Positions 7,842 to 17,436 of a stretch of 64,000 nt of DNA are shown one piece after another. The first letter of the stretch is position 1. The number at the start of each line of letters is the position of its first letter. Below the pieces are notes generated by a model. It worked only from the letters and a program-made list of their open reading frames with translations, made no database searches and was not told the origin of the DNA. The stretch comes from Streptomyces sp. CA-210063 (GTDB lineage: Bacteria > Actinomycetota > Actinomycetes > Streptomycetales > Streptomycetaceae), in the NCBI RefSeq assembly GCF_024612015.1, contig NZ_CP102512.1, forward strand, positions 7,874,001 through 7,938,000, read 5' to 3'. The position numbers and the translations under genes are program-made.

Positions 7842-9761
7842 TCAGCCGATCTCGATCGTGATCGTGGACCCCTTGGCCGCCGTGTCGCCGCCGTCCACCG
7901 ACTGGCCCTTGACCTCGTCGCCGAAGAGTCCGAGCAGCCCTCGGTCCTCCTCGACCTCGAAGCCCGCGGCCTTGAGCTTCTGGGTCGCCTCGTCGACGCT
8001 GTCACCCACGACGTCCGGGACCTCGACCATCACGGGCCCCTTGGAGATCGTCAGCGTGACGGTGTCGCCCGTGCCGACCTGCTTGCCCGCGACCGGCGAC
8101 TGCTCGGCCACGAGCCCCTTCTCGAACTCGGAGTTGACCTGCTTCGAGGCGATCTTCACCTTGAGGCCCGCCTCCTCCAGCTCGGCGGTGGCGTCCTCGA
8201 CCGAGGCACCGGACAGCTCGGGCATCTCCACCGGGGCGCCCCGGCTGACCACGAGCCTGACGGCCGAACCCGAGGACACCTCGATGCCGGAGCCCGGCTC
8301 GGTGCTGATCACCTGGCCTCTGATGACCTCGTCGCTGAACTCACGCGTCACCACGCCCGGTTCGAGCCCGTCGTCCTTCAGCCGGGTCTTCGCGAGGTCC
8401 AGCCGGTAGCCCTTCAGGTCCGGCACCTTCACGGTCTCGGGGCCCTTGGAGATCGTCACCGTCACGATGTCGTTGTCCCGGATCCGCTCCCCGGGCGCCG
8501 GGTCCGTGCTGATCACCTTGCCGCGCTTGACGGTGTCGCTGAACGCGCGCTGGACATCGACGTCCAGCCCGGCCGCCGCCAGCCGCTTCTCCGCGTCCGC
8601 CTGGCTCTGCCGCAACACCGCCGGGACTTCGGTGAACTGGCCCGAATTGATGTACCAGACGCCCCCGCCCACCCCGAGCACGAGCAGCACGGCCACGACG
8701 ATCGCGAGCAGCCCACGCCGGGGAGCCGGGGCGTTCCGGGTGCGCCGGGGCGGCGGCGGAGGCGACTCGAACCGGCTCGTACGGTTCAGCTGCTGGTCCG
8801 CGTCCACCGGTGCCGAACGCGACACGGACAGCGAGCGCGGGATCACGCTCGTCCGGTCCTCCGCGTTGTCGTGGCCGCCGGCTGTCGCCTGCGGCGGCAC
8901 CGCGTCCAGCTGCTCGCCGCTCAGCCCGGCCCGCGCCTCAAGCGTCTGAGCGAGCAGCGCGACCGCGTCGTACGGCCGCAGCTCGGGATTGCGGGCGGTC
9001 GCCGAGGCAACCAGCACGTCCAGCGCGTACGGCAGCCCCGGCACCGCGGCCGACGGCGGCGGCACGTCGTCATGCAGCGCGTGGTAGAGCACCTGCGCGG
9101 GGGAGTCCCCGGAGTGCGGCTTGCCGCCGGTGAGCATCTCGTAGAGCATCACGCCGCACGCGTACACGTCGACGCGGGTGTCGGTCGTGCCGTGCTCCAA
9201 CTGCTCGGGGGCGAGGTAGGAGACGGTGCCGAGGACGGCGCCGGTGGTGCTGGTGACCGTGTCCACGGCCCGTACGAGGCCGAAGTCGGCGACCTTGACG
9301 CGGCCGTCGTCCCCTATCAGCACGTTCTCCGGCTTCATGTCCCGGTGCACGAACCCGGCACGATGCGCGGCGCCGAGCGCGGCGAGCACCGGCTCCAGGA
9401 TGTCCAGCGCCGCCCGGGGCTGCAGCGCCCCGCGCTCACGCAGCACATCACGGAGGGTGCAGCCGGCGACGTACTCCATCGCGAGGTAGACGTACGACCC
9501 GTCGGTGCCCTGGTCGTAGACCCCCACCACGTTCGGGTGCGACAGCCGCGCCACCGACTTGGCCTCACGGATGAACCGCTCGACGAACGTCCGGTCCGCG
9601 GCCAGCGTCGGATGCATCACCTTGAGCGCGAGCACGCGGTCCAGGCGGGTGTCCACGGTCCGGTAGACCGTGGCCATCCCGCCGACCGCGATCCGCGCCT
9701 CGACTCGATACCGGCCGTCGAGCACCCGGCCGACAAGCGGGTCCTGAAGGGTCGTGTCCAC
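7842..9761 (-). CDS. Membrane Ser/Thr protein kinase with four PASTA domains
   Basis: A 639-aa PknB/PknL-class receptor kinase. The cytosolic kinase domain (about 15-275) has the glycine loop VGGMATVY, catalytic Lys47, HRDMKPEN (Asp141), DFG (159-161) and APE. A Pro/Arg-rich linker leads to one membrane helix (about 350-371), then four extracellular PASTA repeats to the C-terminus, the module that senses muropeptides and lipid II. GTG at 9761 (MDTTLQDPLVG...) fits the family. S. coelicolor PkaF has this architecture and, from memory, this position; the mycobacterial relative by neighbourhood is PknL. The HTH gene at 14106 resembles Rv2175c, a PknL substrate. Sensing of cell-wall fragments is family knowledge, not shown here. 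Confidence 0.92.
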   Translation of the reverse strand: MDTTLQDPLVGRVLDGRYRVEARIAVGGMATVYRTVDTRLDRVLALKVMHPTLAADRTFVERFIREAKSVARLSHPNVVGVYDQGTDGSYVYLAMEYVAGCTLRDVLRERGALQPRAALDILEPVLAALGAAHRAGFVHRDMKPENVLIGDDGRVKVADFGLVRAVDTVTSTTGAVLGTVSYLAPEQLEHGTTDTRVDVYACGVMLYEMLTGGKPHSGDSPAQVLYHALHDDVPPPSAAVPGLPYALDVLVASATARNPELRPYDAVALLAQTLEARAGLSGEQLDAVPPQATAGGHDNAEDRTSVIPRSLSVSRSAPVDADQQLNRTSRFESPPPPPRRTRNAPAPRRGLLAIVVAVLLVLGVGGGVWYINSGQFTEVPAVLRQSQADAEKRLAAAGLDVDVQRAFSDTVKRGKVISTDPAPGERIRDNDIVTVTISKGPETVKVPDLKGYRLDLAKTRLKDDGLEPGVVTREFSDEVIRGQVISTEPGSGIEVSSGSAVRLVVSRGAPVEMPELSGASVEDATAELEEAGLKVKIASKQVNSEFEKGLVAEQSPVAGKQVGTGDTVTLTISKGPVMVEVPDVVGDSVDEATQKLKAAGFEVEEDRGLLGLFGDEVKGQSVDGGDTAAKGSTITIEIG

Positions 9762-9919
9762 GCAGGTGAGTGTACGAGCCGCCGCTGACACGCCGACAAC
9801 TTCCGTGGCGACCGAGCCGGACTGCAGCTGAGCTGTGACGGACGTTCCACGGGCGTGCCGGTTCGCCCAGGAGCCCGGGGATGTCCGTGCGCAGGCGGGT
9901 GCGGGTGGGTCGTGGTTGC

Positions 9920-9992
9920 TCGCGCAGTTCCCCGCGCCCCTGACGGCGTGGGGCGCGCCCGGGGCCTTCAAGGGGCGCGGGGAACTGCGCGA
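9920..9992. repeat. Palindromic intergenic element, copy B
   Basis: Arms at 9920-9941 and 9971-9992 are perfect 22-bp reverse complements containing GCGCGGGGAACTGCGCGA. It lies between the end of thiG and the start of the kinase gene. It shares its core with copies near 1.3, 19.1 and 50.3 kb and could act as a terminator for thiG. Confidence 0.75.
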
Positions 9993-10035
9993 CAAGCCCC
10001 CACGCACCCGCAGTCGCCACACAACCCGAACCAAC

Positions 10036-11049
<1,014 letters not shown>

Positions 11050-11053
<4 letters not shown>

Positions 11054-12225
11054 GCGGGCTGCTCCATGAGTGCGCGGGCCGCGCCGGCGCGGAACCGCGA
11101 CGGCGTGAAGTCGCGGGCCTCCTCCGGCAGTTCACCGGTGGTCAGCACATGCGCCATGACGTCGCCGGTGACCGGGGTGAGCAGCACCCCGTTGCGGTAG
11201 TGGCCCGTCGCGAGGAGCAGGCCGTCGAGCTCGGTGGGGCCGAGCAGCGGCGCGTTGTCGGGGGAGGCGGGGCGCAGGCCCGCGCGGGTCTCGGTGAGCG
11301 GGAGCTCGGTGATCCCGGGGACGAGTTCATGGGCGTCGCGCAGCAGCTCGTAGACCCCGCCCGCCGTCACCGTCGTGTCCCAGCCCAGCTCCTCGCTGGT
11401 CGCGCCGACGACGAGTTCGCCGTTCTCGCGCGGCACCAGGTAGACATGGCTGCCGCGGACCACGGCCCGCACGGTCCGGCTCAGGAAGGGCGCGTACCGC
11501 TTCGGCACGGTCAGCCGCAGCACCTGCCCCTTCACGGGCCGCACCGGCGGCAGCACATCGTCCGGGACCCCGGCGAGCCGCCCGCTGAGGCTGCCCGCGG
11601 CGAGGACGACCTGCCCGGCCGCCACGTGGTCACCGTCGCCGGTCCGGACTCCGGCGGCCCGCTGCCGGACCACCGACAACTCCTCGGCCCAGGTCCGGTG
11701 GAACACCACCCCGGCGCGCTCGCAGGCCGCGACGAGGGCCCTGGAGAGCCGCCTCGGGTCGATCTGGTGGTCCCCGTCGACGCGGAGTCCGCCGCGTACG
11801 CCCGGCGCGAGCATCGGCTCCAGCCGACGGCAGTCGCGGCCGTTCAGCCACTCCGACGCCAGACCCGACCGTCGCTGCAGGGCGTGCAGTTCGCGCAGAT
11901 GGGCGCGGTCGTCGGCGTCGAGCGCCACGGCGAGCGTGCCGGAGCGGCGGTAGCCGAGGTCGAGGCCGGTCGCCTCCGTCAGCTCGGCCGCGAAGTCCGG
12001 GTAGCGGCGCGCGGACTCCAGGTTGAGCCCCAGCAGCGTCTGCTCGCCGTAGTGCAGCTCGGTGACCGCGGCGAGCATCCCGGCCGCCACCCGTGCGGCC
12101 CCGCCGCCGGGCTCGGGATCGACCACGGCCGTGGCGAATCCGCGCTGCGCGGCCCGCCACGCCGTGACCAGCCCGATGATTCCGCCCCCCACGACGAGGA
12201 CGTCGGATGTGTGCGTACGCGACAT
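11050..12225 (-). CDS. thiO: Glycine oxidase ThiO
   Basis: FAD-dependent oxidase that turns glycine into iminoglycine for thiazole synthesis. The 391-aa DAO-family protein begins with the dinucleotide-binding fold DVLVVGGGIIGLVTAW; it also has GGAARVAAGMLA, HQIDPRRLSRAL and the C-terminal flavin loop GLRPASPDNAPLLGP with ATGHYRNGVLLTPVTG. ATG at 12225 (MSRTHTSD) is the natural start; residues upstream in that frame overlap the TPP riboswitch and are not coding. It is the first gene of thiO-thiS-thiG. Confidence 0.93.
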
Positions 12226-12237
12226 GGGCGTCCAGCC

Positions 12238-12332
12238 CCTCCCTTCGCCGGCATGACCCGGATCAGGTTCGTACGGTCGGAGGCCGCCAGCCTCCCTCTC
12301 AGCCCGGTGCGTCCGGACTCCCGCGAGTGCTC
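12238..12332 (-). ncRNA. TPP riboswitch (THI element) controlling thiO-thiS-thiG
   Basis: The minus strand carries the conserved thi-box blocks in order: GGGCTGAGAGGGAGG, then ACCTGATCCGGGTCATGCCG, then GCGAAGGGAGG. These form the pyrimidine- and pyrophosphate-sensing helices. The 3' end lies about 12 nt before the thiO ATG, and the purine-rich thiO ribosome site lies at the riboswitch edge, which suggests control of translation. I see no separate terminator hairpin. Confidence 0.95.
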
Positions 12333-12386
12333 TACGGTGGCCCACCCTAGCCCTCGCCGCTCGTCCCAGTAAGGGAGCCTCCGCTC

Positions 12387-12770
12387 GTGCCACGCTCGCT
12401 CGACGGCCTCGTCCTCGCCCCCGTCGCGGATCAAGCCCCAGGTCAGGTGGGCACCCGCACCCGGTTCGCGTACCACGAGAAGGACGGCGAGATCTGGGCG
12501 GAGTACGCGGGCGGGGACGTCGTACGCGGCCATCTCGTGGGCACGCGCGCGGGCGACCGGCTGGACTTCCGGTACGTACAGCTGAAGACCGACGGGACCA
12601 CCGCGTCCGGCCACTGCGTGTCCCTGGTGGTCGAGCTGCCCGACGGGCGGGTCCGCCTGGAGGAGACCTGGGAGTGGGAGTCGCAGCCGGGCAGCGGGAC
12701 GAGCGTGGTGGAGCAGGTCGACGAGGCTGTGGGCCGACTCACAGAAGGCGACCGTCGCCGCACCGGCTGA
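12387..12770 (+). CDS. Conserved hypothetical protein, 127 aa
   Basis: I do not recognise a family. The protein looks like one small beta-rich domain: alternating polar and hydrophobic strands with GEIWAEYAGGDVVRGHLVGTRAGDRLDFRYVQL (quoted discontinuously: GEIWAEYAGGD at about 34-44, then GHLVGTRAGDRLDFRY) and a closing RLEETWEWES. Similarity to a lipocalin-like barrel is a guess from the pattern. No signal peptide or membrane segment is visible. GTG at 12387 follows GGGAG. It is divergent from the TPP riboswitch. Confidence 0.6.
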   Translation: MPRSLDGLVLAPVADQAPGQVGTRTRFAYHEKDGEIWAEYAGGDVVRGHLVGTRAGDRLDFRYVQLKTDGTTASGHCVSLVVELPDGRVRLEETWEWESQPGSGTSVVEQVDEAVGRLTEGDRRRTG

Positions 12771-12786
12771 CTGACTGATTGTCAGT
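12770..12786. promoter_or_regulatory. Inverted repeat ACTGAC-N5-GTCAGT before the flavoprotein gene
   Basis: Perfect 6-bp arms with a 5-bp spacer lie 17 bp upstream of the GTG at 12803, where a regulator would block transcription or translation. The half-sites equal those of the TetR-type operator at 23085 but the spacer differs (5 versus 2 bp), so the same regulator need not bind both. Confidence 0.4.
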
Positions 12787-12802
12787 TGTCTATGGTGATC
12801 GG

Positions 12803-14032
12803 GTGAGCGAGCAGACGCAGCAAAGGGGCGGGTCGGCGGCGCGGCGCGTGGTCGTCGTGGGCGCGGGCATGGCCGGGGTGCAGACCGCGGTCGCCCTGCG
12901 TGAACAGGGCTTCTCCGGCGACGTGACGCTGATCGGCGCCGAGCCGCACCAGCCGTACGACCGGCCGCCGCTGTCCAAGGCCGTGCTGCTCGGCAAGGCC
13001 GAGGGCTCCGCCTTCGACGTCGACTTCGAGGCGCTAGGCATCGAACTGCGGCTGGGCCGCGAGGTGTCGGGCCTGCGCCCCGCCGACCACGCACTCGACA
13101 CGGCCGCCGGGCCCGTCCCGTACGACGTCCTCGTCCTCGCCACCGGCGCGGAACCGATCCGGCTGCCGGGCGCCGAGGGCGTGCCCGGGGTGCATCTGCT
13201 GCGCACCCTGGACGACGCCGAGCGGCTGCGGCCCGTGCTGGCCCAGCAGCACGACATCGTGGTCGTGGGTGCGGGCTGGATCGGCGCGGAGTTCGCCACG
13301 GCCGCGCGGGAGGCGGGGTGCGCGGTGACGGTCGTCGAGGCCGCCGACCGCCCCCTCGCGGGCGCGCTGCCCGCCGAGGTGGCCGCGCCGATGACCGCCT
13401 GGTACGCCGACAGCGGCACCACCCTGCGCACCCACGCGCGCGTGGAGCGCGTCGAGCCCGGGACGGTCGTCCTGGACGACGGCACCCGGGTGTCCGCCGG
13501 CGCGGTCGTCGTGGGCATCGGCGCGCGCCCCGCCACGGCCTGGCTCCAGGGCTCGGGCATCGCGCTCGGCGCACACGGAGAGGTGGTCGCCGACGACCAT
13601 CTGCGTACCTCCGCGCCCGACGTCTACGCGGTCGGCGACTGCGCCTCCTTCCCGTCGGGCAGGTACGGCCGGCGCCTCCTCGTCCACCACTGGGACAACG
13701 CCCTCCAGGGCCCCCGCACGGTCGCCGCGAACATCGTCGGCGAGACCCCGGAGCCCTACGACCCCGTGCCGTACTTCTGGTCCGAGCAGTTCGGCCGCTT
13801 CGTCCAGTACGCCGGCCACCACCCGTCCGCCGACACCATGGTCTGGCGCGGCGACCCCACCGGCGCCGCCTGGTCGGTCTGCTGGCTCCGCGAAAGCCGC
13901 CTGGTCGCCCTGCTGGCCGTGGGCCGCCCCCGCGACCTGGCCCAGGGCCGCCGCCTGATCGAGGCGGGCACCCCGATGAACCCCGAACTGCTGGAGGACC
14001 CGGCGAGGCCCCTGAAGGCGGCGACGGCGTAG
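12803..14032 (+). CDS. FAD/NAD-dependent oxidoreductase, ferredoxin-reductase type
   Basis: A 409-aa flavoprotein of the class that reduces ferredoxins serving cytochromes P450 and dioxygenases. It has a FAD fold at the N-terminus (VVVVGAGMAGVQTAVALREQG), YDRPPLSKAVL typical of these reductases, VLATGAEPIRLPG, an NAD fold (IVVVGAGWIGAEFATAAREAG), VYAVGDCASF for FAD, and a reductase C-terminal domain from about residue 310 (VPYFWSEQFG). The partner is not in the window. GTG at 12803 was chosen over a TTG at 12779, which sits inside an inverted repeat. Confidence 0.85.
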   Translation: MSEQTQQRGGSAARRVVVVGAGMAGVQTAVALREQGFSGDVTLIGAEPHQPYDRPPLSKAVLLGKAEGSAFDVDFEALGIELRLGREVSGLRPADHALDTAAGPVPYDVLVLATGAEPIRLPGAEGVPGVHLLRTLDDAERLRPVLAQQHDIVVVGAGWIGAEFATAAREAGCAVTVVEAADRPLAGALPAEVAAPMTAWYADSGTTLRTHARVERVEPGTVVLDDGTRVSAGAVVVGIGARPATAWLQGSGIALGAHGEVVADDHLRTSAPDVYAVGDCASFPSGRYGRRLLVHHWDNALQGPRTVAANIVGETPEPYDPVPYFWSEQFGRFVQYAGHHPSADTMVWRGDPTGAAWSVCWLRESRLVALLAVGRPRDLAQGRRLIEAGTPMNPELLEDPARPLKAATA

Positions 14033-14105
14033 GAAACCCTCTGTCGGCCCCCGCCGGAGGCGGCTCGGCTACCCACTGTCAGTCCCAGATGGCAGTCTTG
14101 GAGAC

Positions 14106-14471
14106 GTGACCGAGATTGACGCAAAGATCGATGCTCTCGTCCCCGCGTGGCTGACCCTCCCCGACATCGCAGAGATGCTCGACGTCGAGGTGACGCGCGT
14201 GCGGCAGCTGGTGAAGGAAGGCCAGCTCATCGCCGTACGCCGTGGTGAGAACCGCGCACTGCACGTCCCCGCCGCCTTCATCGACGGGGACAAGGTCGTC
14301 AAGGGCCTGTCCGGCACCCTGACCCTGCTGCGGGACGACGGCTTCACCGACGAAGAGATGCTGGAGTGGCTCTTCACTCCGGACCCGAGCCTGCCCGGCA
14401 CCCCGGCCCAGGCCCTGAGCGAGAATCGCGGCACGGAGGTGAAGCGCCGCGCCCAGGCGCTCGCCGTCTGA
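14106..14471 (+). CDS. Rv2175c-family small DNA-binding (HTH) protein
   Basis: A 121-aa protein with an N-terminal helix-turn-helix (WLTLPDIAEMLDVEVTRVRQLVKEG, about residues 15-39, quoted by position) and a C-terminal block (FIDGDKVVKGLSGTLTLLRDDGF then DEEMLEWLF). This matches mycobacterial Rv2175c, a DNA-binding protein phosphorylated by PknL, whose gene is its neighbour. Here a PASTA kinase lies 4.3 kb away on the other strand, with the thi genes between them. DNA targets are unknown. GTG at 14106 follows GGAGAC. Confidence 0.8.
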   Translation: MTEIDAKIDALVPAWLTLPDIAEMLDVEVTRVRQLVKEGQLIAVRRGENRALHVPAAFIDGDKVVKGLSGTLTLLRDDGFTDEEMLEWLFTPDPSLPGTPAQALSENRGTEVKRRAQALAV

Positions 14472-14534
14472 ACCGACACACCGGAACGCCTGAGCAGCAT
14501 CCGAGTACCTGAGGAACTGGAACAGCCGCCTGTA

Positions 14535-14581
14535 CGGCGTACGGGCCCGCACCCCCGTAAGGGGCCGCGGTCCGTACGCCG
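14535..14581. terminator. Hairpin between the HTH gene and thiE
   Basis: Ten-bp arms CGGCGTACGG (14535-14544) and CCGTACGCCG (14572-14581) enclose a second GC-rich hairpin. No U-tract follows. It probably terminates the HTH gene; it lacks the conserved blocks of a TPP riboswitch even though thiE is next. Confidence 0.5.
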
Positions 14582-14615
14582 CACCGAGACGCACCGACAA
14601 CGGGGGGACCTCTCC

Positions 14616-15278
14616 ATGCCTGACGCCGCCGCCCAGCTCGCCGACGCCCGGCTCTACCTCTGCACGGACGCCCGCACGCGCCAGGGCGACCTCCCGGAGT
14701 TCCTGGACGCGGTCCTGAGCAGCGGCGTGGACATCGTGCAGCTGCGCGACAAGGGCATGGAGGCGGCCGCGGAGCTCGAGTACCTGGAGGTGTTCGCCGA
14801 CAGGTGCCGGCAGCACGGCACACTGCTCGCGGTGAACGACCGGGCCGACGTGGCGCACGCCTCCCGGGCCGCGCACCCGTCCGGCGCCCACGTCCTGCAC
14901 CTCGGCCAGGGCGACCTCCCGGTCCCCGCCGCCCGCGCGATCCTCGGCGAGGGCATCCTCATCGGCCGCTCCACACACTCCGAGGCGGAGGCCGCCGCCG
15001 CGGCCGTCCAGGAGGGCGTGGACTACTTCTGCACGGGCCCCTGCTGGCCCACCCCCACCAAGCCCGGCCGCCACGCGCCCGGCCTGGATCTCGTCCGGTA
15101 CACCGCCGCCCTCGGCACCGACCGCCCCTGGTTCGCCATCGGCGGCATCGACCTCGGCAATCTCGACGAGGTCGTCGAGGCGGGAGCCCGCCGGGCCGTC
15201 GTCGTCCGGGCGATCACGGAGGCCGACGACCCCGCAGCCGCGGCGGCGGAGTTCGCCAAGCGCCTGCGCGCCCTCTAG
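14616..15278 (+). CDS. thiE: Thiamine-phosphate synthase
   Basis: Joins the pyrimidine and thiazole halves of thiamine to give thiamine monophosphate. The 220-aa TIM barrel has DIVQLRDKG for diphosphate binding, [44 protein letters not shown] and the final IGGID. ATG at 14616 follows the purine-rich GGGGGGA. It is separated from thiO-thiS-thiG and on the opposite strand. No thi-box is visible upstream, so it may escape direct TPP control. Confidence 0.95.
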   Translation: MPDAAAQLADARLYLCTDARTRQGDLPEFLDAVLSSGVDIVQLRDKGMEAAAELEYLEVFADRCRQHGTLLAVNDRADVAHASRAAHPSGAHVLHLGQGDLPVPAARAILGEGILIGRSTHSEAEAAAAAVQEGVDYFCTGPCWPTPTKPGRHAPGLDLVRYTAALGTDRPWFAIGGIDLGNLDEVVEAGARRAVVVRAITEADDPAAAAAEFAKRLRAL

Positions 15279-15349
15279 CTCCCGCGCGCTCCCCATGTCC
15301 AAGGCGTGGACAAAAGGGCGGCAAAACGGGATAAAAAACCTTGCTCTGG

Positions 15350-15378
15350 TTGGGGGACGGCTCCGACCTGACTAACCT
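15350..15378 (+). promoter_or_regulatory. metF promoter, probably giving a leaderless mRNA
   Basis: A -35 TTGGGG (15350-15355), a 17-bp spacer and a -10 TAACCT (15373-15378) place the transcription start at about the ATG (15385). No Shine-Dalgarno sequence precedes the ATG, which fits a leaderless transcript, a common arrangement in Streptomyces. Confidence 0.6.
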
Positions 15379-15384
15379 GCCGAT

Positions 15385-16308
15385 ATGGCCCTAGGAACCG
15401 CTTCCACCAGGACTGATCGCGCACGGACCGTGCGCGACATGCTCGCCACGGGCAAAACCACGTACTCCTTCGAGTTCTGGGCGCCCAAGACGGAGAAGGG
15501 CGAGCGGAACCTGTGGAACGCCCTCCGCAGGATCGAGGCGGTCGCCCCCAGCTTCGTCTCCGTGACGTACGGCGCGGGCGGCTCCACCCGGGCCGGCACG
15601 GTGAAGGCGACCGAGCGGATCGCCGCCGACACCACCCTCACCCCGGTCGCCCACCTCACCGCGGTCAGCCACTCCATCGCCGAGCTGCGCAACATCATCG
15701 GCCAGTACGCGGACGCCGGGATCCGCAACATGCTCGCGGTCCGCGGCGACCCGCCCGGCGACCCCATGGGCGAGTGGGTCCCGCATCCGCAGGGCCTGAC
15801 GTACGCCGCCGAACTCGTCCAACTCATCAAGGAATCGGGCGACTTCTGCGTAGGCGTCGCGGCCTTCCCGGAGATGCACCCGCGCTCCCCCGACTGGGAC
15901 AGCGACGTGGCGCGCTTCGTCGACAAGTGCCGAGCGGGCGCCGACTACGCGATCACGCAGATGTTCTTCCACCCGGACTCGTACCTGCGTCTGAGGGACG
16001 CCGTCGCGAAGGCGGGCTGTGAGACTCCTGTCATTCCCGAGGTCATGCCCGTCACCAGCGTGAAGATGCTGGAACGGTTGCCCCAACTCAGCAACGCCGC
16101 CATCCCGAACGCCCTGAAAGAGCGGATCGTCACAGCCAAAGCAGATCCGGCCGCTGTACGCTCCATTGGCATCGAGTTCGCCACGGAGTTCTGCGCCAGG
16201 CTGCTGGACGAGGGAGTCCCCGGACTTCACTTCATCACCCTGAACAACTCCACCGCGACTCTGGAAATCTACGAGAACCTGGGCCCGCACCATCCACCAC
16301 GGGCCTAG
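15385..16308 (+). CDS. metF: Methylenetetrahydrofolate reductase
   Basis: Reduces 5,10-methylene-THF to 5-methyl-THF for methionine synthesis. The 307-aa protein is a bacterial-length Met[18 protein letters not shown] with the catalytic Glu, [45 protein letters not shown] and a C-terminal [10 protein letters not shown]. It is a TIM-barrel enzyme that normally uses FAD and NADH. A probable leaderless promoter lies directly upstream. No cobalamin or SAM riboswitch is visible. Confidence 0.95.
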   Translation: MALGTASTRTDRARTVRDMLATGKTTYSFEFWAPKTEKGERNLWNALRRIEAVAPSFVSVTYGAGGSTRAGTVKATERIAADTTLTPVAHLTAVSHSIAELRNIIGQYADAGIRNMLAVRGDPPGDPMGEWVPHPQGLTYAAELVQLIKESGDFCVGVAAFPEMHPRSPDWDSDVARFVDKCRAGADYAITQMFFHPDSYLRLRDAVAKAGCETPVIPEVMPVTSVKMLERLPQLSNAAIPNALKERIVTAKADPAAVRSIGIEFATEFCARLLDEGVPGLHFITLNNSTATLEIYENLGPHHPPRA

Positions 16309-16365
16309 ACCGGTCGCACTCGCGTACGACACACTGCGTAGGCGGCCACAGGGAGAGGGGCGTAC

Positions 16366-17322
16366 ATGGGCTGGACGGTCCTCTACATCGCGTTCGGCAT
16401 CGTCGCGTTGTGGCTGCTGGGCGAGGTGCTGCTGCAGTACAAGGCGCGCCTGCGCTGGCGGCTGCTCGCCTTCGTCGGCTTCCTCGGTGTGGTCCTCGGT
16501 GTCCTGATCCCCTCGGTGATCGTCATCGCCCTGGGCGCGATCGGGTTCGCGGTCGGACAGACCTATGTGACGCTGTCGTTCCGCCGCGGCTTCGAGGCCG
16601 GCTGGGCCGTCCGCCCGCGTCCCGGTGAGGGTGAGGGTGAGGACGGCGGCAGGATCGCCAAGGCCGGCAAGAAGCGGCGCCGCGGCGAACCGGACCGCCA
16701 GGACCCGACCCTGGAGGTCACCGACCTGGAGGCCCCGGCTGCCGGAACGTACCGCCAGGCCGACGACGCCTTCGACCACGACGACGACGTCTTCGTCCGC
16801 CCCGGCGCCGGCCCCTCCGCGGCCGAGACGACCACCGTCTACTCCCCGGAGCCCCTGCCCGACGACACCAGCTCGTACGGCATCTACGGCGACAACAACG
16901 CCTACGCGGCCGTCCCCGAGCAGCCCTACGCGAACGCCGACCAGTCCACGCAGTCCACCCAGGACGAAGCCTTCGCCTACTACGGCTACGACCAGCAGAG
17001 TTACGGCTACGACCAGGCCCAGCAGCAGTACGCCGCCTACTCCGACCCGTACATCGGCACGCAGACCTACGACGCCGCCGCCTCCTACGACCCGTCCTAC
17101 GGCCAGCAGGGATACGGTCAACAGGGCTACGGCCAGGACCAGTACGGCAACAGCGGCTACGGCGGCGAGACCCCGCCCGGCGGTGTCTGGGTCCCGCAAC
17201 AGCGCAGCACCGACGACTCGTTCGACGCGTTCGGCAACGAACTCCCGCCGGAGCAGTCGTATCCGTACCAGGGGAACGGCAACGGCGGGAACGGGCACGA
17301 CGAGCAGCAGTACCGTTTCTGA
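16366..17322 (+). CDS. Membrane protein with long Tyr/Gln/Gly-rich disordered tail
   Basis: The 318-aa protein starts with two or three membrane helices (about residues 3-22 and 32-66), then a basic stretch (AKAGKKRRRGEPDR, about 99-112), an acidic segment, and a low-complexity tail from about residue 165. The tail is dominated by Y, Q, G, S, N and D with repeats of the type YGYDQQSYGYDQ and GQQGYGQQGYGQ. I recognise no enzyme domain. Such tails resemble prion-like, condensate-forming segments; that is inference. ATG at 16366 follows GGGAGAGGGG. Confidence 0.75.
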   Translation: MGWTVLYIAFGIVALWLLGEVLLQYKARLRWRLLAFVGFLGVVLGVLIPSVIVIALGAIGFAVGQTYVTLSFRRGFEAGWAVRPRPGEGEGEDGGRIAKAGKKRRRGEPDRQDPTLEVTDLEAPAAGTYRQADDAFDHDDDVFVRPGAGPSAAETTTVYSPEPLPDDTSSYGIYGDNNAYAAVPEQPYANADQSTQSTQDEAFAYYGYDQQSYGYDQAQQQYAAYSDPYIGTQTYDAAASYDPSYGQQGYGQQGYGQDQYGNSGYGGETPPGGVWVPQQRSTDDSFDAFGNELPPEQSYPYQGNGNGGNGHDEQQYRF

Positions 17323-17350
17323 AGGGCCGCCGGGGCTCATGTGAGCCCCC

Positions 17351-17400
17351 GGTCCTCCACGGCTTTCCCCGGTCCTCCAGGGCCTTCCCCGGTCCTTCGG
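17351..17400. repeat. 20-bp tandem repeat, 2.5 copies
   Basis: GGTCCTCCACGGCTTTCCCC (17351-17370) is followed by GGTCCTCCAGGGCCTTCCCC (17371-17390) and GGTCCTTCGG. It lies between convergent genes. Confidence 0.65.
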
Positions 17401-17436
17401 ACGGGAGCCGCAGACGTCCGTACGGGCCCTCGTGTC

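Noticed and set aside
7770..9788. 672-codon plus-strand frame
   Set aside because: Antisense shadow of the PASTA kinase gene; composition is Arg/His/Leu-rich with no family pattern.
14535..14581. Possible TPP riboswitch before thiE
   Set aside because: The conserved CTGAGA and ACCTGAT blocks are missing; it is a plain hairpin.
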